64,000 nt of DNA from Chitinophagaceae bacterium UBA7600 (GTDB taxonomy: Bacteria; Bacteroidota; Bacteroidia; Chitinophagales; Chitinophagaceae): contig DLKC01000093.1 in NCBI GenBank assembly GCA_002478885.1, positions 17,795 through 81,794 on the forward strand, in the 5' to 3' direction. Under the pieces are notes generated by a model. It was not told where the DNA came from. It saw only the letters and a list, made by a program, of their open reading frames with translations, and did not search any database. The position numbers and the translations under genes are program-made. Within the stretch, counting starts at the first letter, position 1, and each line of letters begins with the position of its first letter. Positions 34,553-42,623 of the stretch are shown here, piece by piece.

Positions 34553-35836
34553 ATGAAAATACTGCTTCTTGGCTCTGGTGGCCGCGAACATGCACTCGCA
34601 TGGAAAATAGCAAAGAGCAGCCATTGCTCCTGTTTGTTTATCGCACCCGGCAATGCGGGAACACAGCAGTGCGGAACCAACATAAATATCGGTGTGAATG
34701 ATTTCGAAAGCCAGAAAAAGTTTTGCCTGGAAAATAATATCGAAATGGTGGTGGTAGGACCCGAAGAGCCGCTGGTAAAAGGCATATATGACTTTTATAC
34801 AAGTGACGAAAGGCTGGGGAATATTATAGTGATCGGGCCTTCAGCCTATGGTGCTCAATTGGAGGGGAGCAAGGCATTCTCTAAAAAGTTTATGCAACGG
34901 CAAAACATCCCGACTGCAGCATACGCAGAATTCACCAGTGAAAACTTTGACGAAGGTAAAAAATATATTGCCGCGCACAGCCTGCCCGTGGTTTTAAAGG
35001 CCGATGGGCTAGCGGCCGGTAAAGGCGTTGTTATTGCAGCTACCCATGAAGATGCATTGAACTCTTTTGAAGAAATGATTTTGAAAAGGCAGTTTGGCGA
35101 TGCAAGCAGCAAAGTGGTGATAGAACAATTTCTGGATGGTATAGAAACAAGTGTGTTTGTACTTACAGATGGGAAAGATTACAAAATAATTGGTCACGCT
35201 AAGGATTACAAGAGAGTGGGCGAAGGCGACACAGGCTTAAATACGGGCGGAATGGGTTGTGTAAGCCCGGTACCTTTTGTGGACGATGTTTTTATGGGCA
35301 AGGTTATCGGTAACATTATTGAACCAACCATCAACGGCTTTGCAAAGGAAAACATCGTTTATAAAGGTTTTGTATTCTTTGGCCTTATAAAAGTCGGTGA
35401 TGAACCTTACGTGATCGAGTACAATTGTCGTATGGGTGATCCTGAGACGGAAGTGGTAATGCCAAGGTTGAAGAATGATATTGTTGACTTGTTTCTCGCA
35501 GTGCATAATAGTAGCCTTAACAGCATTGATGTGAGTTATGATGAAAGAGCTTGCGCAACTGTTGTGGCAGTCAGTGGCGGTTACCCGGGTGATTACTGCA
35601 AAGGCCTAGCTGTAGCGGGTTTGAAAGAACTGGCGACAACAGCAGAAACGATTGTTTTTCACGCTGGCACAAAACAATCGGGCAATGAAATTCTAACAAA
35701 CGGTGGTCGCGTTTTTGCGGTAACCTCTTATGGCAATAATATCGGCGATGCTGTACGCAAATCAAAAACGGTGCTTGGGCAGTTTTATTTCGACGGCATG
35801 TATTTTAGAAAAGATATCGGTTACGAATTTGCATAA
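34553..35836 (+). CDS. purD: Phosphoribosylamine-glycine ligase (GARS)
   Basis: A 427-residue enzyme of purine synthesis, joining phosphoribosylamine and glycine with ATP. Order of domains: N-terminal LLLGSGGREHALAWKIAKS, ATP-grasp region with KADGLAAGKGVVIA near residue 145, DFKRVGEGDTGLNTGGMGCVSP-type segment (KDYKRVGEGDTGLNTGGMG), YNCRMGDPETEVVMPRL, and C-terminal ACATVVAVSGGYPGDY. The length is normal. TACTTTCG at 34512-34519 is one base off the -7 consensus and lies 33 bp before the ATG. It is divergent from the POT gene and appears to be transcribed alone. The region after it holds an exact 16-bp palindrome and element copies. Confidence 0.97.
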   Translation: MKILLLGSGGREHALAWKIAKSSHCSCLFIAPGNAGTQQCGTNINIGVNDFESQKKFCLENNIEMVVVGPEEPLVKGIYDFYTSDERLGNIIVIGPSAYGAQLEGSKAFSKKFMQRQNIPTAAYAEFTSENFDEGKKYIAAHSLPVVLKADGLAAGKGVVIAATHEDALNSFEEMILKRQFGDASSKVVIEQFLDGIETSVFVLTDGKDYKIIGHAKDYKRVGEGDTGLNTGGMGCVSPVPFVDDVFMGKVIGNIIEPTINGFAKENIVYKGFVFFGLIKVGDEPYVIEYNCRMGDPETEVVMPRLKNDIVDLFLAVHNSSLNSIDVSYDERACATVVAVSGGYPGDYCKGLAVAGLKELATTAETIVFHAGTKQSGNEILTNGGRVFAVTSYGNNIGDAVRKSKTVLGQFYFDGMYFRKDIGYEFA

Positions 35837-35853
35837 ACGCTGTTTCGGTAGTT

Positions 35854-35869
35854 ATATAAGCGCTTATAT
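35854..35869. other. Perfect 16-bp palindrome after purD
   Basis: ATATAAGCGCTTATAT is fully self-complementary. It starts 18 bp after the purD stop. It may be a weak terminator stem or a protein site. The inner AAGCGCTT also occurs at the araR stop (around 3023-3030) and before the SDR gene. Confidence 0.6.
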
Positions 35870-35878
35870 TACCGGCAC

Positions 35879-35920
35879 CTTTTTTTTAATTGAGCTTTGC
35901 TTGCGTCGCACCTTTCAGCT
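35879..35920 (+). repeat. Dispersed intergenic element, copy F35901 (shortened)
   Basis: Exact core TTGCGTCGCAC at 35901-35911 with CTTTCAGCTGC on the right. The T-run lies only about 20 bp before the core, so the middle block appears deleted. Confidence 0.78.
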
Positions 35921-35983
35921 GCTGTAGCCCTGTTTAGCTGGCTTATGCTTGCGGAAAATTGCTTAATTGATAACGTCCAGATG

Positions 35984-36033
35984 AACGGAGCGTCGCAAGA
36001 AATGATGCCACAGGTCAGGGACGTTGGTAACCA
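35984..36033 (-). repeat. Decayed element copy R35988
   Basis: GAGCGTCGCAA at 35988-35998 keeps the palindromic centre but differs from GTGCGACGCAA at two positions. AATGATGCCAC follows as in intact minus copies. It pairs with F35901. Confidence 0.6.
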
Positions 36034-36466
36034 AAAGCAGTATGCACCAACATTTATTTTAAAGAACTGTGAAAGTTTTTAAACCCGGTAATTTTTATAA
36101 AAAAGTTTTCAAAGTCATGGTTTGTTCGTTTACCTTACAAGGGAATTGATAAAGCATAAAAACGCCAACCTTCAGCAATAATTCAACAGAACCAATCAAA
36201 AACAGTTGTCGCACTTTTGTGCAAAATGTAAGGAGTAACAAATTTCAGGCATTGTGTTTGCTTGGTTTGGCCGGTATTTTTCTTTTCTGAATTATGATTT
36301 TATGCCCTAATGGCAAAATAAAATTTTGCCCTTATTTTACGGTTGGCTGTTAATTCGGCGGAAGTGGTTTAAAAATGTGCGATTTGTGCTTTGTTAATTC
36401 GGTTTATTTACATGAATTTTGCCGCATTCAAAAAAACAATTTAAAAAAAGTGGAGTCTTTGATATA

Positions 36467-37492
36467 ATGGGAATTTTTAATTTTTTTACTCAAGAGATTG
36501 CAATGGACCTGGGTACTGCCAATACCCTCATCATACATAACGAAGAGATTGTAGTGAATGAGCCATCTATTGTGGCGCTTAACAGGAATAACCTTAAAGA
36601 AGTTTTGGCTGTGGGTAAACGTGCATTGATGATGCACGAAAAGACCCATGAAAGCATACGCACTATACGCCCGCTGAAGGATGGCGTTATTGCTGATTTT
36701 AACGCGGCAGAGCTGATGATAAGGGAGATGATCAAAATGATCTATCCTAAAAAGCCATTGTTTCCTCCGAGCTGGAGAATGATGATCTGTATCCCTTCCT
36801 CCATAACCGAAGTTGAAAAGCGCGCCGTGCGTGACAGCGCCGAACAGGCTGGTGCTAAAGAAGTTTACCTGATACATGAGCCGATGGCCGCTGCGCTTGG
36901 TATCGGTATAGATGTGGAAGAGCCGGTTGGAAATATGATTATCGATATTGGTGGTGGGACAACCGGCATTACAGTGATAGCGCTTGCCGGTATTGTTTGT
37001 GATCAGAGTATTCGTATAGCCGGGGATGAGTTTACTGCCGATATTATGGAAGCGTTACGCCGGTATCACAGTTTACTTATCGGAGAAAGAACAGCGGAGC
37101 AGATAAAAATACAGATTGGCGCGGCCACAAAAGACCTGGAGACCGTACCGGACGACTTACCCGTAAACGGCAGGGATCTGGTAACGGGTATTCCTAAACA
37201 AATTATGGTAAGCTATCAGGAAATTGCTGAGGCTTTGGATAAGTCCATCTTTAAAATTGAAGAAGCAATCCTTAAAGCCCTGGAAACTACACCGCCTGAG
37301 CTTGCTGCAGATATTTATCGCAGAGGTTTGTATTTAACAGGTGGAGGAGCACTGCTACGCGGCCTCGACAAGCGTCTGAGCCAGAAAATCAAATTGCCTG
37401 TTCATATTGCCGACGATCCACTGAAGAGTGTAGTTCGCGGTACCGGCCTGGCGCTGAAAAACTACCAGCGTTATCCTTTTGTAATGAGATAA
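36467..37492 (+). CDS. mreB: Rod shape-determining actin homologue
   Basis: A 341-residue cytoplasmic actin-like ATPase that forms filaments under the membrane and guides lateral wall synthesis. The phosphate loops AMDLGTANTLI (near residue 11) and MIIDIGGGTTGITVIAL (near 160), and the adenosine site LTGGGALLRGL (near 290) are intact. EPMAAALGIGIDVEEP is the usual connecting motif. The frame is open from 36419, but the ATG at 36467 (MGIFNFFTQE) gives the usual amphipathic N-terminus. mreC and mreD follow. The PBP2 and RodA genes are not next to it but about 6.4 kb downstream of mreD. Confidence 0.97.
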   Translation: MGIFNFFTQEIAMDLGTANTLIIHNEEIVVNEPSIVALNRNNLKEVLAVGKRALMMHEKTHESIRTIRPLKDGVIADFNAAELMIREMIKMIYPKKPLFPPSWRMMICIPSSITEVEKRAVRDSAEQAGAKEVYLIHEPMAAALGIGIDVEEPVGNMIIDIGGGTTGITVIALAGIVCDQSIRIAGDEFTADIMEALRRYHSLLIGERTAEQIKIQIGAATKDLETVPDDLPVNGRDLVTGIPKQIMVSYQEIAEALDKSIFKIEEAILKALETTPPELAADIYRRGLYLTGGGALLRGLDKRLSQKIKLPVHIADDPLKSVVRGTGLALKNYQRYPFVMR

Positions 37493-37554
37493 TAAAGTTT
37501 CCCGGCAACCGGTTTGTTTTACCGGTTTACGGTAACCTGTAACCGGCAACTATA

Positions 37555-38409
37555 GTGCGCAACATTTTTCTGTTCATAAGACGTTTTTTTAACCTTCTCC
37601 TCTTTTTCGTGCTCGAGGGAGTGGCAATCTATTTCCTGGTAACCTATAATAAGTCGCAGCAGGCTGTTTTTGCCGGTGTTGCCAATGAGGTAACCGGGAA
37701 AATCAGTGAACAGTATAATACTATCGAATATTATTTTCATCTTAAGCAAACCAATGAGGCGCTAGCCTCAGAAAATGCCAGGTTGCATAACCAACTTGCT
37801 TCCAGTTTTGAAAATCCGGACACCGGTTTTACTGTTAAGATCGACTCAACGAAAATTGATACTGTAGGAAAAGTGCGCAAATACAGGTTCCTCGAGGCGA
37901 AAGTGGTAAACAATTCCGTTTCTGATGAAAACAACTACATCACCATACATCGCGGCGCATTGCAGGGCGTGAATGAAAACATGGCCGTAATAGGTCCCGA
38001 TGGAATTGTAGGTAAAATCATTTCTGTCAGTAACAACTTCAGCCTTGCCATGAGCCTTTTAAATCGCAAGAGCAAAGTTAGCGCAATGCTGCAACGTGGT
38101 TTTTATTCCGGCGACCTGGAATGGGATGGCAGCAATCCTTCTTATCTTACGCTGAGGAAAATACCAAAAAGCGCCCAGGTTAAAAAGGGAGATACAGTGC
38201 TTACAAGTAATATTTCGGCCAGGCTCAGTTTTCCACCGGGGCTGATGGTTGGGACCGTGGCAGAGATAAGTGCAGACCAGGCCAGCAACTATTACAACCT
38301 TAAGATAAAAACCGCGACCAATTTTTACAGCCTTCAGTATGTATATCTCACAGAAAATCTTTTGCTCGAAGAACAGTTAAAGCTTGAACAAAAAACTCCG
38401 AAAGATTAA
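37555..38409 (+). CDS. mreC: Rod shape-determining protein MreC
   Basis: A 284-residue bitopic inner-membrane protein. A helix at about 12-30 (LLLFFVLEGVAIYFLV) anchors it; a coiled coil at about 62-90 (HLKQTNEALASENARLHNQLAS) and a periplasmic beta-rich domain (about 110-275, AVIGPDGIVGKII, LLNRKSKVSAML, GDTVLTSNISARLSFPPGLMVGTV) follow. It scaffolds the elongation machinery between MreB and PBP2. The start is GTG 37555. The 62-bp gap after mreB contains repeated ACCGG/CCGGT motifs able to form a hairpin. mreD begins within its stop codon (TAATG). Confidence 0.92.
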   Translation: MRNIFLFIRRFFNLLLFFVLEGVAIYFLVTYNKSQQAVFAGVANEVTGKISEQYNTIEYYFHLKQTNEALASENARLHNQLASSFENPDTGFTVKIDSTKIDTVGKVRKYRFLEAKVVNNSVSDENNYITIHRGALQGVNENMAVIGPDGIVGKIISVSNNFSLAMSLLNRKSKVSAMLQRGFYSGDLEWDGSNPSYLTLRKIPKSAQVKKGDTVLTSNISARLSFPPGLMVGTVAEISADQASNYYNLKIKTATNFYSLQYVYLTENLLLEEQLKLEQKTPKD

Positions 38410-38942
38410 TGAGCAACCTGCTTAAAAATATTGTCCGTTTTATTGTTTTTATTCTTGTACAGGCTTATGTACTCGACAAAGTGGCGCCACTACATCAGTT
38501 TGTAAAACCTATACTCTATTTTCTCTTTATTTTGTGGCTCCCCTTTAGTATAAACAGAAGCTGGCAAATGATCATCGCTTTCGTTTTTGGTATGTGCATG
38601 GATTATTTCACCGGAACGCCGGGCCTGCATGCAATACCCTGCGTGCTGATTGCCTATCTGCGACCGTTTTTATTGAATATCTTAATGCCCCAGGAAAAAA
38701 CCGAAGTAAGTTATGCCGAGCCTGGTATCAAAAGTCTTGGATGGATGCCTTACGCGGTTTATGTACTTATTCTCACTTTCGTTCATCATGCTTGCCTTGT
38801 ATTTATCGAATGGATGCAGTTCGGCGATTTCTTATATTTCATAGGAAAGGTCAGCGCTTCAATGGCCGTGAGCCTGCTGCTTATTTTTGTGACGGAATTG
38901 CTGTTCTCCCGCAAGGGCAAGTACAGAACCAATAAAGCCTGA
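38409..38942 (+). CDS. mreD: Rod shape-determining protein MreD
   Basis: A 177-residue inner-membrane protein with about five hydrophobic helices. Blocks such as LVQAYVLDKVAPL, PILYFLFILWLPFSINRSWQMIIAFVFGMCMDYFTGTPGLHAIPCVLIAYLRP are typical of MreD in this phylum. It belongs to the elongasome with MreBC. The ATG shares its first base with the last base of the mreC stop (TAATG), so translation is probably coupled. Element copy F38997 follows within 20 bp. Confidence 0.88.
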   Translation: MSNLLKNIVRFIVFILVQAYVLDKVAPLHQFVKPILYFLFILWLPFSINRSWQMIIAFVFGMCMDYFTGTPGLHAIPCVLIAYLRPFLLNILMPQEKTEVSYAEPGIKSLGWMPYAVYVLILTFVHHACLVFIEWMQFGDFLYFIGKVSASMAVSLLLIFVTELLFSRKGKYRTNKA

Positions 38943-38959
38943 TTCTTTTGGCCTAGAAA

Positions 38960-39014
38960 TTTTTTGAACCAGCTTCACTTCAAGTGGCATCGTCCCTTGT
39001 GTCACTCACTTGTA
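38960..39014 (+). repeat. Dispersed element, variant core, copy F38997
   Basis: Variant core TTGTGTCACTC at 38997-39007, with T-run GAACCAGC at the left, GGCATCGTCC before the core and ACTTGTAC after it. Its opposed partner R39104 has the canonical core. Confidence 0.88.
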
Positions 39015-39095
39015 CTGCAGTATGTGATTGAGCCCTGACAGCCGCCCCGGCAACATTAGATATAGGCATAACTAACTGCTGAAGGCTATTCGTCA

Positions 39096-39152
39096 GTACA
39101 AGAGTGCGACGCAACGAATGCCCGATTACAGCACTACTGCCGGGTTCACAAT
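39096..39152 (-). repeat. Dispersed intergenic element, copy R39104
   Basis: Exact core GTGCGACGCAA at 39104-39114 after GTACAAGA, then GAATGCCC and TGCCGGGTTCACA. Confidence 0.9.
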
Positions 39153-39169
39153 AATTCTTATCGGAATAA

Positions 39170-39177
39170 TATCTTTG
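39170..39177 (+). promoter_or_regulatory. -7 box for DinB-like gene
   Basis: TATCTTTG matches TAnnTTTG exactly and lies 12 bp before the ATG at 39190. It is just outside the end of element R39104. Confidence 0.55.
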
Positions 39178-39189
39178 AAAAAAAATGCC

Positions 39190-39654
39190 ATGAACTTTGC
39201 CAAAGAAACATTTCTGCGAAACGAGTTTATTCCCTTGATGCGGACGCTTCAACCGGTTGCACACAGACGCTGGGGAGTAATGAACCCTCAACAAATGGTG
39301 GAGCATTTCTCCGAAACCATGCGAATGGCAAATGGACGGCTCGTGTTGCCAATATACACCAGCGACGACGATTTGAAAAAGATGCGCATGTTTATGTTGA
39401 GTGAGCGGCCTTTCAGGGAGAACACCAAAAACCCGATTATGGGAGAGGTGCCTGAGCCTGTTAAACTGGAATCACTCGCGGCAGCTGTTGATGAACTGGA
39501 AAATGAGTTGGATATTTTTTTTGAGACATTCTCAGCCAATCCTGACCAACTTACCGTTAATCCGATTTTTGGATACTTGAGTTTTGCTGAAAACGTACAC
39601 CTGTTGCATAAGCATGCCATGCATCATCTTAAGCAATTCAGCATTATAGACTGA
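39190..39654 (+). CDS. DinB-superfamily protein (DUF1569-like)
   Basis: A 154-residue four-helix-bundle protein. The histidine pattern MNPQQMVEHFSETMRMANG near residue 37 and HLLHKHAMHHLKQFSII at the end fits the metal site of DinB/DUF1569 proteins, where three histidines hold a divalent ion. Relatives include thiol transferases and proteins of unknown function, so no substrate is proposed. The frame is open from an ATG at 39118 inside the repeat; the ATG at 39190, 12 bp after a perfect -7 box, is the better start. Its stop lies 1 bp from the stop of the convergent L,D-transpeptidase-like gene. Confidence 0.8.
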   Translation: MNFAKETFLRNEFIPLMRTLQPVAHRRWGVMNPQQMVEHFSETMRMANGRLVLPIYTSDDDLKKMRMFMLSERPFRENTKNPIMGEVPEPVKLESLAAAVDELENELDIFFETFSANPDQLTVNPIFGYLSFAENVHLLHKHAMHHLKQFSIID

Positions 39655-39655
39655 T

Positions 39656-40495
39656 TTATTTCGTTGCTAAATTATCCGTTGAAGGTTGCAGGCCAGGTGC
39701 AACACTAAATTGTGGTGCAGCGGCCGGCGTTAAGGGGCTTACCTGCCAGTTAAAACGGGCGTTTAATATTTTGGAAGTGGAGGTGTAGAATTTGTCGTTA
39801 GCGTACATGAATATGCAGCTGCCTTCTTTTATGGCGTCAATAATTTTTTTGTGCAGCTCATACGGTATAGCAGGGCATCCATAACTTCTGCCGATTGAAT
39901 TGCCTTCGTCGGCCCTTTGTTCATTTACGTAAAAACTGCCATGCATTACAATATTCCTGCTTTTTACTTTATCGTTAAAGCCTTTTTCCATCCCATCGAG
40001 TTGCAGACTGTAACCGGCCTTTCCGCGGTAAGTGTCGCCCGTTATAGCAAAACCCAATGAGCTCTTATGCGTTTCGGGCCTGTTAGAAAAACTGGTTGCA
40101 TATTCACCGCCTGAATTTTTGCCATGCGAAACATAAGTGTTGAACAAAACTTTGTACTGGCTCATATCGATCACATACAAGCGTTTGTTGCGGCTGCTTT
40201 GTGAATAATCGCATATAGTGAGTAAAGATTGGTTACCAAGCCTGTTCTGGCTTAAAAGGTATTTGTATCCTTTGCATGCGTAAAAGAAAACATTTTTGTT
40301 CAGGCCGAATGAATCAAGATTCATGGTAGTGTAGGCTGAATCTATCCATTTTGCTACCTCAGGGCTTTCGTCGGAAGCCGAGGGCAAAAGCGAAGGAAAT
40401 TTCTTATCATCATTATTGAAAGACTCGCCTGCCGGGGCCATAGATGTTAAACCACAAAAGCAGACCGTACAAATAAACAATATTCTCTTCATCAC
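39656..40495 (-). CDS. Exported L,D-transpeptidase-like protein (YkuD-type catalytic motif)
   Basis: A 279-residue secreted protein. Signal peptide about 1-22 (VCFCGLTSMAPAG). The catalytic block NIVMHGSFYV with H185 and IGRSYGCPAIP with C207 matches the HxxG...S(Y/R)GC pattern of L,D-transpeptidases of the YkuD_2 group, which cross-link peptidoglycan or attach proteins to it. VSHGKNSGGEYATSFSN and TGDTYRGKAGYSLQLDG are also typical of this group. The C-terminal 30 residues are Pro/Ala-rich. It lies between the mre and mrd blocks, which suits a role in wall modification. Confidence 0.88.
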   Translation of the reverse strand: MMKRILFICTVCFCGLTSMAPAGESFNNDDKKFPSLLPSASDESPEVAKWIDSAYTTMNLDSFGLNKNVFFYACKGYKYLLSQNRLGNQSLLTICDYSQSSRNKRLYVIDMSQYKVLFNTYVSHGKNSGGEYATSFSNRPETHKSSLGFAITGDTYRGKAGYSLQLDGMEKGFNDKVKSRNIVMHGSFYVNEQRADEGNSIGRSYGCPAIPYELHKKIIDAIKEGSCIFMYANDKFYTSTSKILNARFNWQVSPLTPAAAPQFSVAPGLQPSTDNLATK

Positions 40496-41034
40496 TACGG
40501 GTTTTCAAAATTTGCTGACTATTGTTGAAAACGGCGCAACAAATGTATTATTGCGGGGATGCAAAGATAAAGTCGATGACTTAAAGCAGTCATTATAAAA
40601 AGCTAAAGTCAATTGTGCAAGAACTTCGTTCATGCCTTGTCGATTATAACTAACTTATTACCAATAAATTATATTAACAGGGATTCGAATTAAAATTTCC
40701 AGGGTTAAATTAAAAAAGAACTAACACTGTGCGAATGGGGAACGGGATTTTGGCACATTTCATATCAGGGGGTCCGGGAGGATGACCAAACGTTATTGCA
40801 GTAGTGAAATTGAAAATGTAAAACCAGCGATCACAAACTTCGACCACCGCGAATATTTTTTTCGATGCAATAACGACTTGGCATATGACCATTTTTAAAT
40901 AACAGGTTGATTCGGTAAAAAAAAGTATTTTAGCATTTGGTATACAATGATTGCTGTATCATTGACGGTTTATTCGTGACAATTCATTTTATTTGTATTT
41001 AATGGTAAAATTTTAGTGCAGGAAAAATTATCTG
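40496..41034. other. 539-bp AT-rich intergenic region
   Basis: This gap between two divergent genes has no credible coding frame and no copy of the dispersed element. It contains one inverted repeat (40785-40881). The bases just before 41035 are AT-rich, and no exact -7 box was found for either gene. Confidence 0.6.
40785..40881. repeat. Inverted repeat in intergenic region
   Basis: CGTTATTGCA at 40791-40800 and TGCAATAACG at 40866-40875 are exact complements. Flanking CCAA (left) and TTGG (right) extend the arms with a bulge. The enclosed 65 bp show nothing recognisable. It could be a structured leader or the remains of a mobile element. Confidence 0.6.
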
Positions 41035-41814
41035 ATGAATTACGAGATTAAACAAATTGATAAGTTTCGGTTTATTGAGGAAGGGGAAGGAGAGCCACTA
41101 ATTCTTCTGCATGGATTGTTTGGGGCGTTAAGCAATTTTAAAGACCTCGTTGAACATTTCAGAAATTCTTATAAAGTAATTGTTCCTATTCTTCCTTTAT
41201 TTGATCTTGACCTTTTTCATACGACAGTGGGTGGGTTGGCAAAACATGTAAACAAGTTCATAGACGCCCGGGATTATAACAATATACATCTTCTTGGCAA
41301 TTCGCTTGGCGGCCATGTGGCTTTGGTTCATGTACTAAAACATCCTGAGCGCATCAAGTCCCTTATATTAACAGGCAGTTCTGGCCTTTTCGAAAACGGT
41401 ATGGGAGACACCTACCCGAAAAGGGGTGATTATGAATATATCAAGCGCAAAACAGCATTAACCTTTTACGATCCCAATACAGCCACCAAAGAACTGGTTG
41501 ATGAGGTTTATGAAATATGTAATAACAGGATTAAGGTTATAAAAATAATTTCGCTTGCTAAAAGCGCCATACGTAACAATCTTGGTGAAGAAATAAGCCA
41601 GATAAATAAACCAACGTTGCTCATCTGGGGTAATAACGATACAATTACACCGCCTTTTGTAGCACGGGAATTCAACAAGCTCATTCCAAAGAGTGAGTTG
41701 TTTTTTATCGATGAATGTGGTCACGCCCCGATGATGGAAGTGCCGGGAGAGTTTAATAAGATTCTCGCTGATTTTTTAAGTAAACTTAAGCATCCCGCTG
41801 CAACAATTGCTTAG
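41035..41814 (+). CDS. Alpha/beta-hydrolase
   Basis: A 259-residue cytoplasmic hydrolase. The fold begins with LILLHGLFGALSNF (oxyanion region), the nucleophile elbow is LLGNSLGGHVAL with the serine near residue 91, the acid lies in LLIWGNNDTITPP, and the base in DECGHAPMMEVP. This is a complete catalytic triad. It resembles 2-hydroxy-6-oxo-dienoate hydrolases and other general esterases, so the substrate is open. The CBS-domain gene begins 32 bp later, so the two may be co-transcribed. Confidence 0.88.
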   Translation: MNYEIKQIDKFRFIEEGEGEPLILLHGLFGALSNFKDLVEHFRNSYKVIVPILPLFDLDLFHTTVGGLAKHVNKFIDARDYNNIHLLGNSLGGHVALVHVLKHPERIKSLILTGSSGLFENGMGDTYPKRGDYEYIKRKTALTFYDPNTATKELVDEVYEICNNRIKVIKIISLAKSAIRNNLGEEISQINKPTLLIWGNNDTITPPFVAREFNKLIPKSELFFIDECGHAPMMEVPGEFNKILADFLSKLKHPAATIA

Positions 41815-41846
41815 TTTTACTTGTCTAATATCCAATATTATCCTTT

Positions 41847-42506
41847 ATGTTAGCTTCGCAGTTCACAGAAACCAGTTACCCGGTATTATCACTTTTTGAT
41901 AAAGCTGAATTCGCTTTGCAGCTAATGGAGGACTATGAAATATCCCATCTAGCTGTTAACAAAGAAGATAAGTTTTATGGCATTATCAGTAAACATACCC
42001 TTGCTGAGGCAGATGGTTCTGCAACACTTGCCACATTGACGCAGCATTACATTACGGCGTCTGTTTTGCCCGAAGATCATCTTTTATCATTGCTCAAGGC
42101 AGCCAGCCGTTTCAATATTTCGCTCATTCCGGTGGTTAACAAGTTCAATGAATTACTGGGTGTTGTAACCCTCAGCAACCTGCTGCAGCAACTCGCTCTT
42201 TTTTTGAATGTAGAAGAACCTGGAGGCATGCTGGTAATCGAAATGGATAAGCGAAATTTTTCTTTTGGCGAAATCAGCAGGCTTATTGAAACAAATGATG
42301 CGTTTATTACACAATTAAACACGTATACAGAAACATCAACAGGCAGTTTCATCGTCACCATACGTGTCAACCGAACCGAAATATCTGATATCGTGGCTAC
42401 ATTGCAACGCTACGATTACCATATAAGATATTATTTTGGCGAAGAAGACTATGAAAATGAGCTCAAAGAAAATTATGACCTGCTAATGACTTACCTGAAT
42501 ATCTAA
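41847..42506 (+). CDS. CBS-domain protein
   Basis: A 219-residue cytoplasmic protein. Two CBS motifs occupy about 10-125 (LMEDYEISHLAVNKEDKFYGIISKHTLAE and AASRFNISLIPVVNKFNELLGVVTLSNLLQQ). The C-terminal part (about 135-205, MLVIEMDKRNFSFGEISRLIETND, FIVTIRVNRTEISDIVATLQRYDYHI) looks like an ACT-type ligand-binding fold. CBS pairs usually sense adenosine nucleotides. Proteins of this type often neighbour nadK and Omp85 genes in Bacteroidota, as here. Its partner is unknown. Confidence 0.85.
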   Translation: MLASQFTETSYPVLSLFDKAEFALQLMEDYEISHLAVNKEDKFYGIISKHTLAEADGSATLATLTQHYITASVLPEDHLLSLLKAASRFNISLIPVVNKFNELLGVVTLSNLLQQLALFLNVEEPGGMLVIEMDKRNFSFGEISRLIETNDAFITQLNTYTETSTGSFIVTIRVNRTEISDIVATLQRYDYHIRYYFGEEDYENELKENYDLLMTYLNI

Positions 42507-42623
42507 TTATTGTTGCTGTATTCACCAAAAGCCCCGATTGTTAAAAACCCAATATTCCTGTACCAGTTCTCCACAAAATCATATTTTTACCGCATTCGTG
42601 GCGTAAGTACAATATTATCTTTA

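Larger units (their letters stand above)
35837..36466. other. 630-bp intergenic region between purD and mreB
   Basis: This AT-rich gap contains the palindrome 35854-35869, element copy F35901, a decayed opposed copy near 35988, and a fragment GTTGTCGCACTTTTGTGC around 36205-36222 that may be a further decayed plus copy. The last 200 bp before mreB are very AT-rich and probably hold its promoter and leader, but no exact -7 box was seen. No credible gene. Confidence 0.6.

Noticed and set aside
36205..36222. A further decayed plus copy (GTTGTCGCACTTTTGTGC)
   Set aside because: Only part of the core and right side match and the left blocks are missing; too weak to list as a copy.
39118..39189. 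Upstream ATG start for the DinB-like gene
   Set aside because: It lies inside element R39104 and upstream of the perfect -7 box at 39170-39177, so it would not be on the main transcript.
40710..40892. 60-codon minus-strand open frame in the 539-bp gap
   Set aside because: Low-quality composition and no start signal; it spans the inverted repeat.
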